From contig NSJX01000049.1 of the NCBI GenBank assembly GCA_002286715.1, positions 120,645 to 184,644 on the forward strand: a stretch of 64,000 nt of DNA, given 5' to 3'. This document shows, in pieces, positions 13,801 through 26,287 of this stretch. The notes beneath the pieces are model-generated. The model saw only the letters and a list, made by a program, of their open reading frames with translations, searched no databases and was not told where the DNA came from. The first letter of the stretch is position 1, and the number at the start of each line of letters is the position of its first letter. The stretch is from Dentipellis sp. KUC8613 (Eukaryota > Basidiomycota > Agaricomycetes > Russulales > Hericiaceae). The position numbers and the translations under genes are program-made.

Positions 13801-14694
13801 GATGACGTATAGCCGAGTGAAAGGCCGTCCTGTAGACTGAGGTCGGCTGGGTGGAAGTTCCAGAGGAGGTTTTGTTCATACCAATTGCTGGGAGAGGTCC
13901 GAGCGGTCTACCAGCATCGGACCTAGGATGGTCTTTTGCAGCGACGAACTGATGGTCTTGACACGTTGCCGTGGCGGTGATAGCATGGGTCATCTCCGAC
14001 GTCTTTCTCGTGGTCTCCTTCATGGCAGCCGTGAGCTACAACACACCAGGCTTGACTGCGTCACTTTCTGATAAGTTCTGCCCCGTCAGCTCGATTGAAA
14101 CAAGGCCGACGACTTACTAGCTATGTGTTTGATTACACTGTCAGACTCTGACGGCTTACGTCTGTGTCCGACTCACACACGATCCTCAAGCAGGCCCCAG
14201 GGACGAAGAGGAGTTAGTGAGTAGGTTCAAGGAGAACCTGCCAGTGACGGTAGTGGCCGCCACAGTGACCGCCGCCGGCGCTCAATTTCATTTTATTCAC
14301 TACGATGATCAAGCTGCCTTTCGCTCTCACCTAAGCACCCGCCAGCAGCAGCAAAGAGTTTTGCTGCATTTTGTGGATTTTACTCATGCCGACGTGCACA
14401 TCCGGGCTGTCTGCAACATACCCGCCCGCGATGGCGCATGCGCATGTCAATGCGGCACACGGTTCCCACTGACATACGCTCGCGGGTCTCCGACTCTGTC
14501 ATCCAGGGTGTTTTCCCGGTGCAGCTGACCAACGCATCTCCCATCGACAACATATCGTGCATAAAAACCTGACCCTCGAAACTCAGGAAAACACAACAAA
14601 GTCGAACAACATCCGAATCTTAGGTAGACTCTGATCAGTCTCCACCTACAGCTTACGACCACTCCAACTCCCTAAGCCAAGTTCCAAGTTTAAC
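10857..14694. other. Long gene-poor stretch
   Basis: Almost 3.8 kb without a gene I can support. The first 400 bp are the Fzo1 3' region and are pyrimidine-rich (about 11050-11210). The remaining frames are short, change composition abruptly and have no splice logic. An unrecognised non-coding RNA or fast-evolving small gene cannot be excluded. Confidence 0.5.
14560..14567 (+). promoter_or_regulatory. TATA-like box of the quinone oxidoreductase gene
   Basis: CATAAAAA lies about 130 bp upstream of the ATG at 14695. It is the only good TATA-like match nearby. Confidence 0.4.
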
Positions 14695-16357
14695 ATGACA
14701 CAGATGCGCGCGGTGCTCATCAAGGACGGTAAGGGGCCCATCGAGAACCTGTTCGTCGGGGACACAGCGAGGCCCACCGCAGGCGCGAACCAAGTGCTCG
14801 TGCAGGCAAGCACCACCCCCACCTCTGATCGCCCGCGATTCGAGCTCTAACTTCTCACCGTGTCTATTCTCCGCACGGCGCACCACTGGCCACGGCAGAT
14901 CAAGGCGTTCGGGCTCAATCGCATGGACGTGTACCAGCGGCTGGGGCGCTACCCCGTGCCGGCTGGTGCCTCGGAGATCCTAGGGGTCGAGTTCGCGGGG
15001 ACCATCGCCGAGCTGGGGCCTGGTGTCACGGGGTGGGCGGTGGGAGACGCGGTGCTGGGGCTCGCAGGCGGGGTGAGTGCCGTCCAATACAGTACCTGCC
15101 GCACCGCGCACGAGGCACGCCGCACGCTGACCTTCTGCCCTCTGTGTTCTGTGTTCTTCCGCCTCGCGTGGCGCGCGGATGCAAGGGGGCGTACGCGGAG
15201 TACATCGCGCTGCCTGCGGCAAACCTCATGCGGAAGCCAAGCCATCTGTCGTGGACCGAGGCTGCCAGCATCCCGGAGAACTTCCTCACAGGTATGGCTT
15301 AATGTCCTGCTGTGCTATCAGGTCCGCGGGGCCGATCCTCGACCGACACTGTCTGTCTGCAGCTTTCCAGGCCCTGGTGTTGTGTGCCGACATCAAGGAG
15401 GGCGATAATGTCCTCATCCACGCCGGCGCGTCTGGCGTCGGCATCGCGGCCATCCAGCTCGCGCGCAAGTACGGGGCGTAAGTCGGCTTTGTGTTCAGAT
15501 AGAGGACGTTGTGGTGCTGACTAGGATTGTTTGTATTCGTCATGCGTCACGCGCGATGCGCTATCGTGGGCTGCAGGAAGACGGTCACGGCCACGGCGTC
15601 TACGAAGGAGAAGCTTGATTGGCTTCTCTCAATTCCGAACGGGGCCACGCATGTTGCGAACTACAAGACGCAGGACTTTTCAGAGGAGGTGAAGAAGACG
15701 ACCGGCGGCAAGGGCGTCGACGTCGTGATCGACTTCGTGGGCCAGAGCCACTGGAAGAAGAATATCGACAGCATGGGCCTCGACGCGCGCATGACCATCC
15801 TTGCGACGCTGAGCGGTACGCGCTTGTGCTCAGAATAGGCGTGCTTTGCTTGCTCAACGGCGATACTGCCTGTCGTTGTCTTATCAGGTGCCGAGGTTCC
15901 GTCATTCGATCTTTCCCCGATCCTCTACAAGCGCCTTCGCATCCAGGGGTCCACGCTTCGGTCCCGCTCCCCGGAGTACCAGGCGGACCTCATTGCACGG
16001 TTGGCGTCACTCCGTGTCTGCCGTTGAATGGTCCGGAATTAATCTTCTCTCTGCCACCCGTCAGGTTTGCGAAGGACATTCTGGGCGACATCACGGGCGC
16101 AACAGGCAACGGCCCAATCCGGGTCCACATCCACAAGGTCGGTCCTCCGTCGCTCCACCTGCCGTTATGTAGCATTGAAAGCTAAAATGGGCAATTGTTG
16201 ATTGCTAGGTATATCCGTGGACCGACATCCAAGCTGCTACAACAGAGATGGAAGCCAACAAGAACAGGTGCGTGTCGCGTTATTCCGGCATCTTGCAGCA
16301 GACGCTTATCTGACCGGGCCTGCCTGCAGCGGAAAGATTATTGCTGAGATTGTGTAG
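14695..16357 (+). CDS. PIG3-type NADPH:quinone oxidoreductase (zinc-less MDR family)
   Basis: A medium-chain dehydrogenase/reductase that reduces quinones with NADPH, probably cytosolic. I could splice the whole gene: exons 14695-14805, 14899-15072, 15186-15291, 15363-15477, 15577-15815, 15888-15999, 16065-16137, 16209-16267 and 16330-16357, total 1017 nt, 338 aa. Family motifs are IKAFGLNRMDVYQR and GVEFAGTIAELGPGV in the N-terminal GroES-like fold, LTAFQALV, the cofactor-binding HAGASGVGIAAIQLA and GGKGVDVVIDFVG. The zinc-ligand residues of alcohol dehydrogenases are absent, as expected for this subfamily. Intron 1 begins with GC (CAG|GCAAGC) rather than GT; no GT donor would keep VLVQIKAF. 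A start three codons downstream is also possible. Confidence 0.92.
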
Positions 16358-18119
16358 GATCAGCCAATGGCGTGCAAGTGTAGTTGTAATAGAAGTGCCC
16401 CGTAACCGTGTCCGCACGCTGCCTGACGTCCGTATCCACCACGCGCGGGCCTGCAGTCGCACAAAAAAGACAAGTGTCACCGTATCTCTATTTCTATCCC
16501 GCGGATCGTCATTCACCGTCATGACAGCTGCCTTGCACCCTCGTCTAAAAGCAAGCAGCTAGCCCGAGGAGGTATCTCGATTGAAGCCGCAGAACCTCGG
16601 GCTGCAACGTGCTGCTGGGCTTCCTCACCTCGCCGTCGCGCGTTCTCGACCATGACACGCACGCTTCTTGATCCCGATACGGTCCGGACGGGATCCACGC
16701 TGTCAATTCTCTTCCATACCCAGCGCGTTCTGCTCTTCTCTCCGCGCCGTCTGCATCCGCGTCGTCTGCTGACGCAGATTGGCTCCATGGGCCCGCGCGC
16801 GCAGGCCGTTGGCGCTTTCACTGCATGTGCCCAGCAGCTCGTGGTGTCTGGGCACCGTGCAGGCGCCTTCCAAGCCAGGGCGTACAGGGCTGCCGCCGCG
16901 TGGCACGATGTGCATGCTGCATGGGGCGCAGCCTTCGTGACTCCCGTGAAAGGTAAATGTGTGTTTTAAGGATTCGGGCTGTGGCTTTGGGCGGGTTGAT
17001 GCGGCGTAGGCACTATATCTGGGTGCCCCGACATGGGCATGGGCGGCACTCATACCAAGGATCGCCCATTAGCTCGCGCCTGCTGTGGCAATGGCAATGG
17101 CAATGGCGACGAATAGCCGGCCTTCATTACCGCTGGGGCGGTGCTGAGGAGCTTCTCGCGCGACTGTTCAGTTTATCGCTGATGATCTGTGCTCTTGCGC
17201 CCGAGGCGCCCTTTCGAAGTGGACAAGTTGACTATTGCAGATCCTGAGACGCCGTGATGGGGATGTCCGCATGGGAAGTTCCCGAGCGTGCAGAGGCGCG
17301 TCCTCGGACGGATGGCGTCCGCGCAGCCATTCTCAGCCTGTCGACGTCGCTGGCAGCATGATGCGTGATGCGCCAGCAGCCTGCTTTGTGAGTCGTCCTG
17401 CTGTCACGGTGCGAGCTAGACCGCGCTTGTTCATCAGAGCACCAGGATGATAGGAACCCCATTAATTCGCACTGTGGCCATATCAAAGTCGCGCGGCGCG
17501 TGTGCATGTGCATCAGCCAGTTACAGCGGCCAGGAGAATATCAGCGACGGCAAATCCCTCCTTTCTGGAGTCTCGATCGGGGATGCATCGGGGCCTTCAT
17601 TATACTGAGGGATCCGGGGCTGCCTATCTGGATCCGCAGACACCGGGCTTTCCCATGGCGCACGGCGAGCCAAGGCGAGGGCGGTCGTACTCTGTCGCTG
17701 GAGCAGGGGCCCCTGGGCGACTGTCCTGGTCCTCCTTCCATTCGTTCCCAGGGGTGCACACCACGTTTCGAGCCGTCCAGCCGTCTTCGACCCGCAATCG
17801 GAACCCGCACAGCATAGGCGCTGTTACGGCGCTCCAGCGCGTTGATTCCAAGAGACGCTGTGAATTATTGTCCGCTTGCCTTTTCTGGTGCCGATGCCGC
17901 AACAATCCTGCGTCCTGTCCTGCTCGACTCTATATAAGGCCCATGTGCGGACCCGCTTTCCTTACCTCCAATCGCCCCATCGTCGCGTCCGCTAATCCTT
18001 ACCTCTCGCGCTAGTGCTTTATTCTACCACCCACACTCATCCTCATCCTCGCTTGGACTCTACACACCGCGACTACCCACCCTCACCTTCACCCTCACCA
18101 CACCACATCATACCCAACA
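16358..18119. other. Intergenic DNA ahead of the small 72-aa gene
   Basis: Several long frames occur, but none shows a domain or coherent splicing. The last 190 bp are promoter and CT-rich leader of the gene at 18120. Confidence 0.45.
17931..17937 (+). promoter_or_regulatory. TATA box of the 72-aa gene
   Basis: A perfect TATATAA is followed by a pyrimidine-rich, CACC-rich leader up to the ATG at 18120. This arrangement is typical of strongly expressed basidiomycete genes. Confidence 0.6.
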
Positions 18120-18338
18120 ATGTTCGGCACCACTGTCCAGACGATGCCCGCTAAGAAGACGAGCTCCTCCAAGGACTCCATCACCTCGCAGACGACCTCC
18201 CCGTCCGCGACCCAAGCCGGCTTCCTCGCGTCCATGGGCCTCGCGCGCCCGCAGGGCCAGTCCAGCACGTCCGCGTCCTCGCCCTCGCAGGCGGCGATCC
18301 GCGCGAGCGCGAGCAGCCAGCCCGTCGTGTTCTTCTAG
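18120..18338 (+). CDS. Small Ser/Ala-rich protein, 72 aa, function unknown
   Basis: I do not recognise the family. The intronless frame starts at MFGTTVQTMPAKK, continues with a Ser/Thr/Ala-rich body (SQTTSPSATQAGF, then SASSPSQAAIRASAS) and ends QPVVFF-stop. Support for a real gene comes from the TATATAA box 183 bp upstream, a CT-rich leader, an A at -3 and a strong preference for C or G at third positions, unlike the surrounding DNA. No signal peptide or membrane segment is visible. The opposite-strand 82-aa frame is a GC shadow. It could be a small regulatory or stress protein; that is a guess. Confidence 0.6.
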   Translation: MFGTTVQTMPAKKTSSSKDSITSQTTSPSATQAGFLASMGLARPQGQSSTSASSPSQAAIRASASSQPVVFF

Positions 18339-21300
18339 CTCGCGATCGCCCCGCACCGCCCTCTCTTCACGCGGCGGACGCGCAACAGACTAGACCGATA
18401 CCGTGTGCCCCGCACACCGCACATTCGTCCGCCCCGGCCGCTTCGCTATCAGCTATCAGCTACCAGCCATCACACCCTTTGCTGCGCAGAGGCTAATCGT
18501 CTATTCTTGCGCACGCTACGCGTAGTACTAGTGGCACGCGCATCCTAATGCTGTCGGAGATACGCAGCGGAGGGGGGGAGTGGGAAGGAAAGGAAGGGAA
18601 GGACGCGGGGGCTGGTGGGACGCGATGTCGGAATTGGCGTCGAAGATCTGCCTGACTGACTGAATGCACACGTATACGTTATGGTTATGGTATACTTTAG
18701 AGTCCGCGATGACGCGTACGGCGCACCTTATACACATAGACGGCTTGGCCACCCCACATACCGGTACCCTACGAATCGCAGATGCATAATTTTTCGCTTT
18801 GACTGACTGAAGTCTGACGGGTTCTGAGCCTGTTGCTGTCTTCCCTTCGACTCTTGCTTGTTCGCCGCGCGCGTGCTTCCAGTCCACTGTAATTCGACTC
18901 TGATTAATTGATTGCCTGTTGCCTCCTGCTGCTGAGTATGACGGTCCCCGCGCATCGCATCGTCTCGTCGCATCTGATCAGCTAGTCGCAGTCGCACTGG
19001 CAGCCGCAGCCGCAGCCCGCGTCAGTCGTCACCCGCGCAGGACATTGCCATCATGCACCTCATATCCGCCATGCGCATTAATTGCCAGCCTGCTTGGCAA
19101 TGCGAGCCCGAGTCGGTCAGTGCACTCCGTCGTCCTCCTAGGCCTGTAGGCTGTAACAGCGGCTCCAAACACCGCCCACTGGCACGAATGGCCGGCGTGC
19201 AGCTGGTGGGCACCGGGCGAGGCGACTTACTCCGATGCCCATTGTCGCTGTCACCGGCAGGGAGTGACAGTGATTAGAGTTGGAAATTGATGTTAGACGT
19301 TAGGCGGTCGAGATCATCGCATTTGGCTGCGTATACGTATCCCCATGAGCTTGTGTGTCCGTGTCCGCGTCTGAGTCCGAAGCCGAGCCGTGTTCAAGGT
19401 AAGGCCAGGCGACGTCCAAGAGCAAGTCCGACGCTGAATATGGAGTCTGCGTGGCCACGGTTTCTCCGAGTGTGAATGGCATGGACATGTTCGTACAGTA
19501 CGTGTCAATGGCGAGCTGTCAGTCGCTCGATTGGCAGTTGTCGGTGTTGTGGGTGACGGTGCCGACGTCGGCGTCTGCCAATGGGGCGGGCGTTGCCTTG
19601 GAGCACTGCACCAGTACACCAAACGATCGCGATGACTGGTGCGCGTGGTGAACCACACAAGACGATAAGACGACGCGCACCGTCGAGGTCGGTTCGTCGA
19701 CCATCCCGCTGATGCGCGTTACGTACACGCATCCGTATACGCCACTTCGAGATGGATCTATTAGTATCATCTCGCGTAGCAGGGGGGCTCAGGCACCGCG
19801 CACATATTGCGTATTGCGAATGCGTGACGTCCGAGGCGCGTTCGAATTCGACATCCAGATTGAAGATTGGATGCAGATATCAGCCCGGGCTGCCCAGATC
19901 TCGAGATCCCCGCCGTGATCGCCTGCAGCTGCTTTCTGAATCTCTGTGTCCTGGGATCAGTAAAAAAGCTTGACTCTGGTTGACTCCGTAATATCCAGAG
20001 GCGGGCTCGCAGTGATTGCGATTCGGGTGGCGGTGGTTACCTATATAAATGTAATGCAAATAAGATCGCTGAGGGCCTTGTGCATGTGGAAGATTTTTGC
20101 GTTTGGTGACGGCATTGAACCTTGACGCGAATGAATCTCGCTGGAGGGCGCGGAAATTAAGTATTAAACCTAGTACAGTCCTTGTCAGGATCTACAGCGT
20201 CTGACTAACCGATCGTCCCGTGCTGCATTCATATTTTGAAACAGCGAGCAGTGAGTGGAGCTTGGAAACCCGAGCCCTACACTCGCTGTCAGTCGCGACA
20301 CACACAAAGAACAAGGTTGGAGTGCTGCAAACATACCATTGATTCAGACAACGGTATATTCAGGAACATCCCAGGAGATTTTCCGCTCCATCGTGGGCCT
20401 GTTCAATGTTCCATCAGCAACTTGCAATGTCGCAGCAACACAACACGGTCCGAAGGCCTAGGGGACATGGTATGATGGTATACCGGCACACCTCTGCTAC
20501 AACCCCAATCTTCGCGCGCGCCCCCGTGCCGGCGCCACCGCAGCATTCCTGCTCGACGTGAATTTGCCAACGCTGCCCAGCTCTGCGCAAGCTGCCCACT
20601 CGCGATCAAAAAACGCAGACGCCCACCGGTTTCTCATCAGACGCCATATCCCGTATCTGCGTCCGAAATTCGATATTCGATATTGGATAGTCGCATCGGG
20701 CTGGCCCAGCGGCACCTACCGACTTGATTTGCATTTCACCGTGAACAATGCAGGTCCCGGTGCATATGCCGCCATGGCGAGAACGTCCGGGGGAAGCGTC
20801 CATCAGGCGGACGTATATAGCCATTGCATATCAGATATCGGCGGGGGGCCTAGAATCGGCGCGAGGGAAGCCCCAAATGCGAGTGGCGGTGTGGCCAAGA
20901 ATTGGCTGGCGCCTGCAGTGCCAATGGACGCCGGCGCGGCGGGTGGCCCAGGAAGAACGAATGTGCGCGGTGCAAGGCGTGCGGGCGGGGATGGGAGATG
21001 CGGGATGAGATGCTTCCGTAACGATCAGGGCGGGGGCAGGGTGTGTATCTTCGCATCTTCGTGTACAAGATGGGAGAGTCAAGTTGGAATGGAGGTAGAT
21101 GCAGGTAGCGTCGAGCATTTGAAATCTGCGTTAAAAATATTTACCAGTCGGCCGTCCAACGCGCTCGTCGCGGGGACACGATGGCGATGGCGTGCTGGCC
21201 CCACCCTGCAGGTGCAAATTAATGCATGCAGACGAATTCCGCCGCCGTCGGCATTTGCACCGGGATGGACACGGTCTACGAGGGATTATACGTTTGTTTG

Positions 21301-21384
21301 TTGCGAGGCGCGTATCAGCATCACTCGATGCTGACCATCGCAGTGCGTCGGCTACGTACTTACAGCAGCCCTGTGGGAGGATGA
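18339..21384. other. Gene-poor stretch
   Basis: No supported gene in 3 kb. The longest frame (20558-21334, plus, 258 aa) has patchy composition with no domain and no promoter context. A TATATAA-like string near 20041 has no obvious gene behind it. Confidence 0.45.
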
Positions 21385-22604
21385 TTACAGCTTGCCTCGT
21401 ACGCCCGTCTCCCAGATGCCTGTCCGTAGACGTTGGTGCTCCCGCGCGTCCCACCACGCGAGGATCGTGTCCACCACTTCGTCCTGGCGCTGAAAAGCGG
21501 AAGCGAATGTTGAGTGCATTTCGCCGGGACCAGTCAGACGCGGTGCTCACCCCCACAAAGTTGTGATCTGCGTCCTCGATGTAGTGCAGGTTGTGCGTCC
21601 CCGGACTGCGGTTGCCCAGCGCGCGCGCGTAGATAACCGCGTCGTACCTAGGATAAGCAAGCAAGCAAGCATGGCGCATAGCCTCTGAATCAGCGCAGAG
21701 CCGACGCAATTAGACACCGCTCGCGCTTACGGGGGTACCACCTTATCTGCCAGGCCGTGGATCGTCAGTGCGTCGACGTGTTGCGGAAAGCGGTCCCAGA
21801 CGATGGCCGAGTCCCACGCCGCGAACTTGACGAGGTCGTGCGGGTAGATGCGGCCCACGACGGGCTTGCGCGCGATGGTGAGCTCCCAGTCGAAGTAGCC
21901 CTTGGTGGCGAACGATTCGACGTAGTGCTGCGAGACGTCTGCGCGCCCGTAAGGCAGCTATCGGCAACACAGATAAGATAGGCGCACGGACCGTATATAC
22001 GCCGCATCCTGTATCGGCCAGACACATTCACCATCCCCCGCGCGTGCTTGGCCTCCTCCGCGGTGCACAGCCAGTGCATGCCCACGATGCTCCCGCGCGA
22101 GTGCCCCACGACCAGGTCGACGACGTACCCCAGCTCCCCCGTCAAATGCTTCACCACGACACGCAGGTCCTCCGCGTCCTCCGCGAACCCGCCGTGACGG
22201 TAGATGCCCCCTGACTCGTGGTTCCCGCTGTGGAGCGTGTCAGGCTGCTATAGATTTCGCAAAGGCCCCGAACGACGTACCGGAAGTCGAAGCGGAAGGA
22301 GTCGAGCGGGAGACGTTGTGCGAGGCGCTTCTGGAACAGATAGTCCTTGTGTCTGATATCATGTTCATTGAAACCCAATGCCGTACACCTAGGGGTAACA
22401 GTGACTTACCCCATCGTCCCGTGGAGAATCTGCGCAGAGTTTCTATCAACAGCACACGAGACGGGTGCCACTTGGACGTACCAGGGCAATCTTCCGCCCG
22501 CGCGTAGGCTGGGCAGGCTCGAGCTGCTCGAGCACGCCGACCAGCGACACCCCGGGCTCCGCGGGCTGTTGCAGGGTGATCTTCGAGGACTTACGCAGGG
22601 CCAT
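21385..22604 (-). CDS. Alpha/beta hydrolase-fold protein
   Basis: A predicted serine hydrolase of the alpha/beta superfamily, probably soluble. It starts MALRKSSKITLQQPAEP at 22604; a short intron joins KIAL to ILHGTMG, restoring the oxyanion HG motif, then HKDYLFQKRLAQRLP. The nucleophile elbow is VVGHSRGSIVG (about 22085-22115), the acid lies in ALTIHGLADKVVPP (about 21740-21780) and the histidine in EDADHNFVG (about 21550-21575), so the triad order is complete. The C-terminal exon runs RQDEVVDTILAWWD to GVRGKL-stop at 21385-21387. Six or so short introns are present and it looks intact. Substrate unknown. Confidence 0.83.
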
Positions 22605-23097
22605 GGTGCTAGTCTGCGAGAAAGCCGAACGGCGACGTGTTCTCAGGATATCCTGCGAGAAACATGATTGTGATTGACCTCTTCCGGTAGGGCTCTTCGG
22701 TTGTCACGGTTGTTCTCAACCGGCGCTCCCGACGCTCCCGCTGAAATCGTCAAGGTCACAGGACCATAGATCGAGGTTAGGGGGAACAATTTATGTAATT
22801 TCGGTGGGGAACTTGAAGGAGGTTTCTACCCTCCATTGAGCAAAGGTTCAATAGACGTGAAGAATGTATACCACGATGCAGCCGTAAATATCATCCAAAT
22901 AGTTCATAGACAACGGACGTTTGTTGGAAAGGAGGGGACAATAGACGGAGAAACTGCGGGGCGATCGCAGACCGTCCACAACAATTGTCCAAGTAAAAGA
23001 TTTCCATCGGTAAATCGACAGAAGCCCGAAGGCAAAGGAGTCCTCGTAGAACAGCAGCACTGCGGGTGGTAGAGTGAGTAACAAGCAAGTCGACGGT
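22605..23097. other. Intergenic DNA between two minus-strand genes
   Basis: Contains the promoter of the alpha/beta hydrolase gene and the 3' end of the L1-domain gene. I see no other feature. Confidence 0.5.
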
Positions 23098-25210
23098 TTA
23101 CATCTTCTTCCCGACCAGTCCCTCCTTCGCGCTCCCCTTCTTCCCCTTCACCACCTTCTCTTTCTTCTTCTCCCCCGCCCCCGCACTCCGCTTCTGCTTC
23201 CGCTCGTCCGCAGTGAGGGTTTGCGCCGGCTCAGAAGCGGCCGGTGCGGTGTCCTTGTGCTTTTTAGTCTTCTTCGTCACCTCTGAAGCAGGAGGAGCGG
23301 CTACTTCGTCCGTAGTAGCAGCTGGCGCAGCATCCTTGCGCTTTTTAGTCTTCTTCGCAACCTCTGGCGCAGAGGGGGCGGGGGCGGGGGCGGGAGTAGG
23401 AGCGGCAGCCTCTGAAGCCTTCTTTCCCTTCTTCTTGCCCTCGGCAGGCGCAGCTCCGCCCTCAGCAGCGGGCGCAACCTCCTTGTGCTTTTTCGTCTTC
23501 GCCGCCTCGGGCGCGGGCGCGGCAGCCGGGGGAGCAGGTGCCCCCTCTGCAGCCGGCGCAGCCTTCGCCTTCCTCTTCTTGCTCACGGGCTCACTGGCCT
23601 CCGCAGCCGCAGGGACAGGGGCAGGGACGGCCTCAGCCTCGGCCCCGTCAGCCCCACCCTTCGACTTCCGCCGCTTCTCCTTCTTCTTCAGCGCCGGCGC
23701 CGCCAACGTCAGTGTCGGATCCGCGCTCTCGACGTCCGCCTCGCTGCCCGACGCGACGGCCGCCTGCACGGGCTCGGCCGCCACGTGCGGGTGCGGCTTT
23801 TTGGGTGCCTTGAGCGGCGTGGAGGAAGACGGCGGCGTCGCGGACGAGGGCTGCGATAGTGCGGCCGCGGCTCCTGCGGGCGAGGGAACGGTCTCGCCGC
23901 CTTTGGACTTGCGCCGTTTCTTCTGCGCGCCGGCGTCCGCTGGTGTCGATGTCTGCGGATATCACATGCGTCGTGTTAGTATAGTTACAGAAACAGAACA
24001 AGGTGGGGGTGGACGTACGGGCTCCTGCGGTGATAGGGCGGCGGGGGCGGATTTTGGTGCTTTGGCGGGCGTCGACGCAGAGGGCGTGCCGGCCGCCTTG
24101 GCCTTTTTCTTGGGCTTTTCCTGCTCCTGTTCCTGCTCCTCCGCGGACCGCTTCTTGCCCTTCTTCGTCACCGCCGGCTCCGGAGGCGCCTCGTCCACCT
24201 GCATCTCCTCGTCCTCGTCCTCGTCCTCATCGCTCGCAGAGTCCTCCTCTTCCGAATCATCCTCCGCCTCAAGACCGTCCCACCGCCCGCCCTCCTCCGC
24301 ACCCAGGTCACATGTCCAGATTGGCAAGCTCACACTCGAATTCGTCTTGATACTCAGAGACTGCACGTTATCCCACTCGCCCTTGAGCGTCTTGACTATT
24401 TCCGGCAGCGCCATTTTGAGGTTCGCGATGACCTGGGCGGGGGTCATCGACACGGTGCCCACTTTGACAGACCTGGAGCGGGTGTCATGAAGTGGTCATT
24501 TGGGAGTATATCAGGTCGGTGTACGTACGTGCATGTGCCCTGGTTTTGATGCATGTACGTCGACGAGATGGCGCGCTCCAACTCGCCCTTGAGGTCCTTG
24601 CGCGTCAAACATACGGGGATGGGTTGTCTGCAAATTGTGAGTAGCAATACAATAGAAACACAAGGAGTACGCACTTCTTCGCCTTGAAGAATGCTTTCCC
24701 CAACAAGCCCGGGAGTAATGGAACCACGCGTTCGTCCGCGAGGAAGAGCCCGTTCTCCTGTAGCAGCAGTCGCCGTGCCTCGAACGGCTTGAACTTGCCC
24801 TTCAGCTTCGTGATCCCAACGACACGGTTGATGAACTTGATTCCATGCGACTCGATAAGGTCCTTGTACTCCCGCTGTGGGTCTTTTGTGATGAGGCAAA
24901 CGGATGTTGTGCGCGGGTCGACGAGAGGATACTTGATCGGACTACCACCACACCATGAGTCCACCATCGTGAGTTATACTTTGAGAAAGTAGCCAGAGAC
25001 CAACACGCACATTTTATGAGGCTTCAGCTTCTTCTCAGCAGCCATCTTCTTCACCGCGACCTGCAACCAGACATGCTGCTCCTTCCCGCCAAGGAGGTCG
25101 CTCTCCTCCTCCTTCTTGTGTGCCTTCTTCGCGTGTTCGAGCAGCGCGTCGACTGCGCGCGACAGTTGCTTCGCCGAGACGTGCTCGTCGATGAGCTCGG
25201 TCTTCGCCAT
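23098..25210 (-). CDS. Nucleolar ribosomal-L1-domain protein (Cic1/RSL1D1-like)
   Basis: Members act in the nucleolus in 60S subunit assembly. The protein starts MAKTELIDEHVSAKQLSRAVDALLEHAKKA at 25210, with exon 1 ending at 25011 and splicing to PIKYPLVDPRTTSVCLITKDPQ. The L1 fold continues through KDLIESHGIKFINRVVGI, the KFKPFEARRLLL segment and VGTVSMTPAQVIANLKMALPEIV (about 24400-24470). After an acidic stretch (SEEEDSASDEDEDEDEE) comes an unusually long Lys/Ala/Pro-rich tail with repeated KKTKKRKD or KKTKKHKD blocks, ending EGLVGKKM-stop. The tail is low-complexity and probably disordered, with nuclear localisation signals. It also generates a 425-aa shadow frame on the plus strand. Fold assignment is good; the exact orthologue (Cic1 or Utp30) is uncertain. 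Confidence 0.85.
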
Positions 25211-26287
25211 GGAGGATATGGTTGTGTGAAATGACCTGCAGCTGAAAAATGTGGTCAAGTCGCCGCGTGCGGACCCCGACACGGGATTTGCCGGTGCACG
25301 GGGTCCGCGCTTGTACCCGCTCAGCCTGAAGCTCTTCATCTTGTTCTGTTCTACTATCTTCTGGTTCACTGCACATTACCCCAGGTTCTAGACACCTGCT
25401 CCATGTGGACACGTTGCATACTTCTGTCACAGAACCGTCCGACGCTACGTATGTCGGAACCGTGCAAGGTGCAGCCTGGAACCTGGACACGAAGGCTCCA
25501 CCGGCACCGCACGTCGTATTCAGAACATGACGCTTTCAAAGGCTCCGATGAATTATGATCAGAAGGAGTGGGTAGGAATGGCTGCGTGGCTCTTGACATA
25601 CTGACAGCAGACATCCTTCGCATGTTGTGTTCTTGAAACAGGTTCTCCTCTTCCGCTTCTTCGACGGCACCGGTGAGCACGAGGTCGTCACAGTCTTTGC
25701 CGTTGACAGCATCATTTTCCAGGCCTGTGCTCTTATCGCGAAGGAAGACTGTGTGTCGAGCGCCCATCCAGGTCATTCATAGAAAGAAAATAATTTGTCT
25801 GTTCGTCCCGATGTGGCGGCGCGCAATCACTTCGAACAAGCCTCTCGGTAGGGCGCAACTCTTACGGATGCGAGTGCCCTGCCCATCTGTAGAGACTATG
25901 GAAATAAAGCTTTTACTCGATGCGGCCGCCCATCTTTTTCTTACTTCGACACTGGCGCCACCAAGCAACTATCTTGCGACGTTGTAAGAGAAGACATCGT
26001 CTTGCATAGTGAAGGGTATGGAACCGTTCACACTCTTGCCTGCAAAGACATCAATAGAAGTTGTGCTCAGCGTATCCAAGCTCTTGTGATCAGCTTCTAA
26101 TCTATGAAGACTTACGGACAGTCGCCATGCATCGCTCATTCATTGTCTGAGTAACAAACGCATATATAAGTGTTGAGGTTGCTGCCGTTGTATCGATCAT
26201 ACAGCCCATCTACCTCAAGTTCACTCAACCAAGTTGGTCTCCGTATCTATTTCTCTCATCGCATCCGCTAACGATCTCTGCAGCAGA
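25211..26287. other. Intergenic DNA with a possible minus-strand fragment
   Basis: A minus-strand frame near 25560-25770 reads STGLENDAVNGKDCDD then LVLTGAVEEAEEENLF, which has protein-like composition. It has no partner exons I can join. The rest is divergent promoter DNA. Confidence 0.35.
26163..26169 (+). promoter_or_regulatory. TATA box of the 614-aa gene
   Basis: TATATAA lies 125 bp upstream of the ATG at 26288. Confidence 0.6.

Noticed and set aside
13307..13801. 164-aa frame in the gene-poor stretch
   Set aside because: No family resemblance and the opposite strand is equally open; probably GC-driven.
20558..21334. 258-aa plus-strand frame
   Set aside because: Composition changes abruptly, no motif, no splice or promoter context, and no support from the neighbouring gene's transcription direction.
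23213..24490. 425-aa open frame on the plus strand
   Set aside because: It is the GC-rich shadow of the Lys/Ala/Pro-rich tail of the L1-domain gene; composition is Ser/Ala/Gly with no domain.
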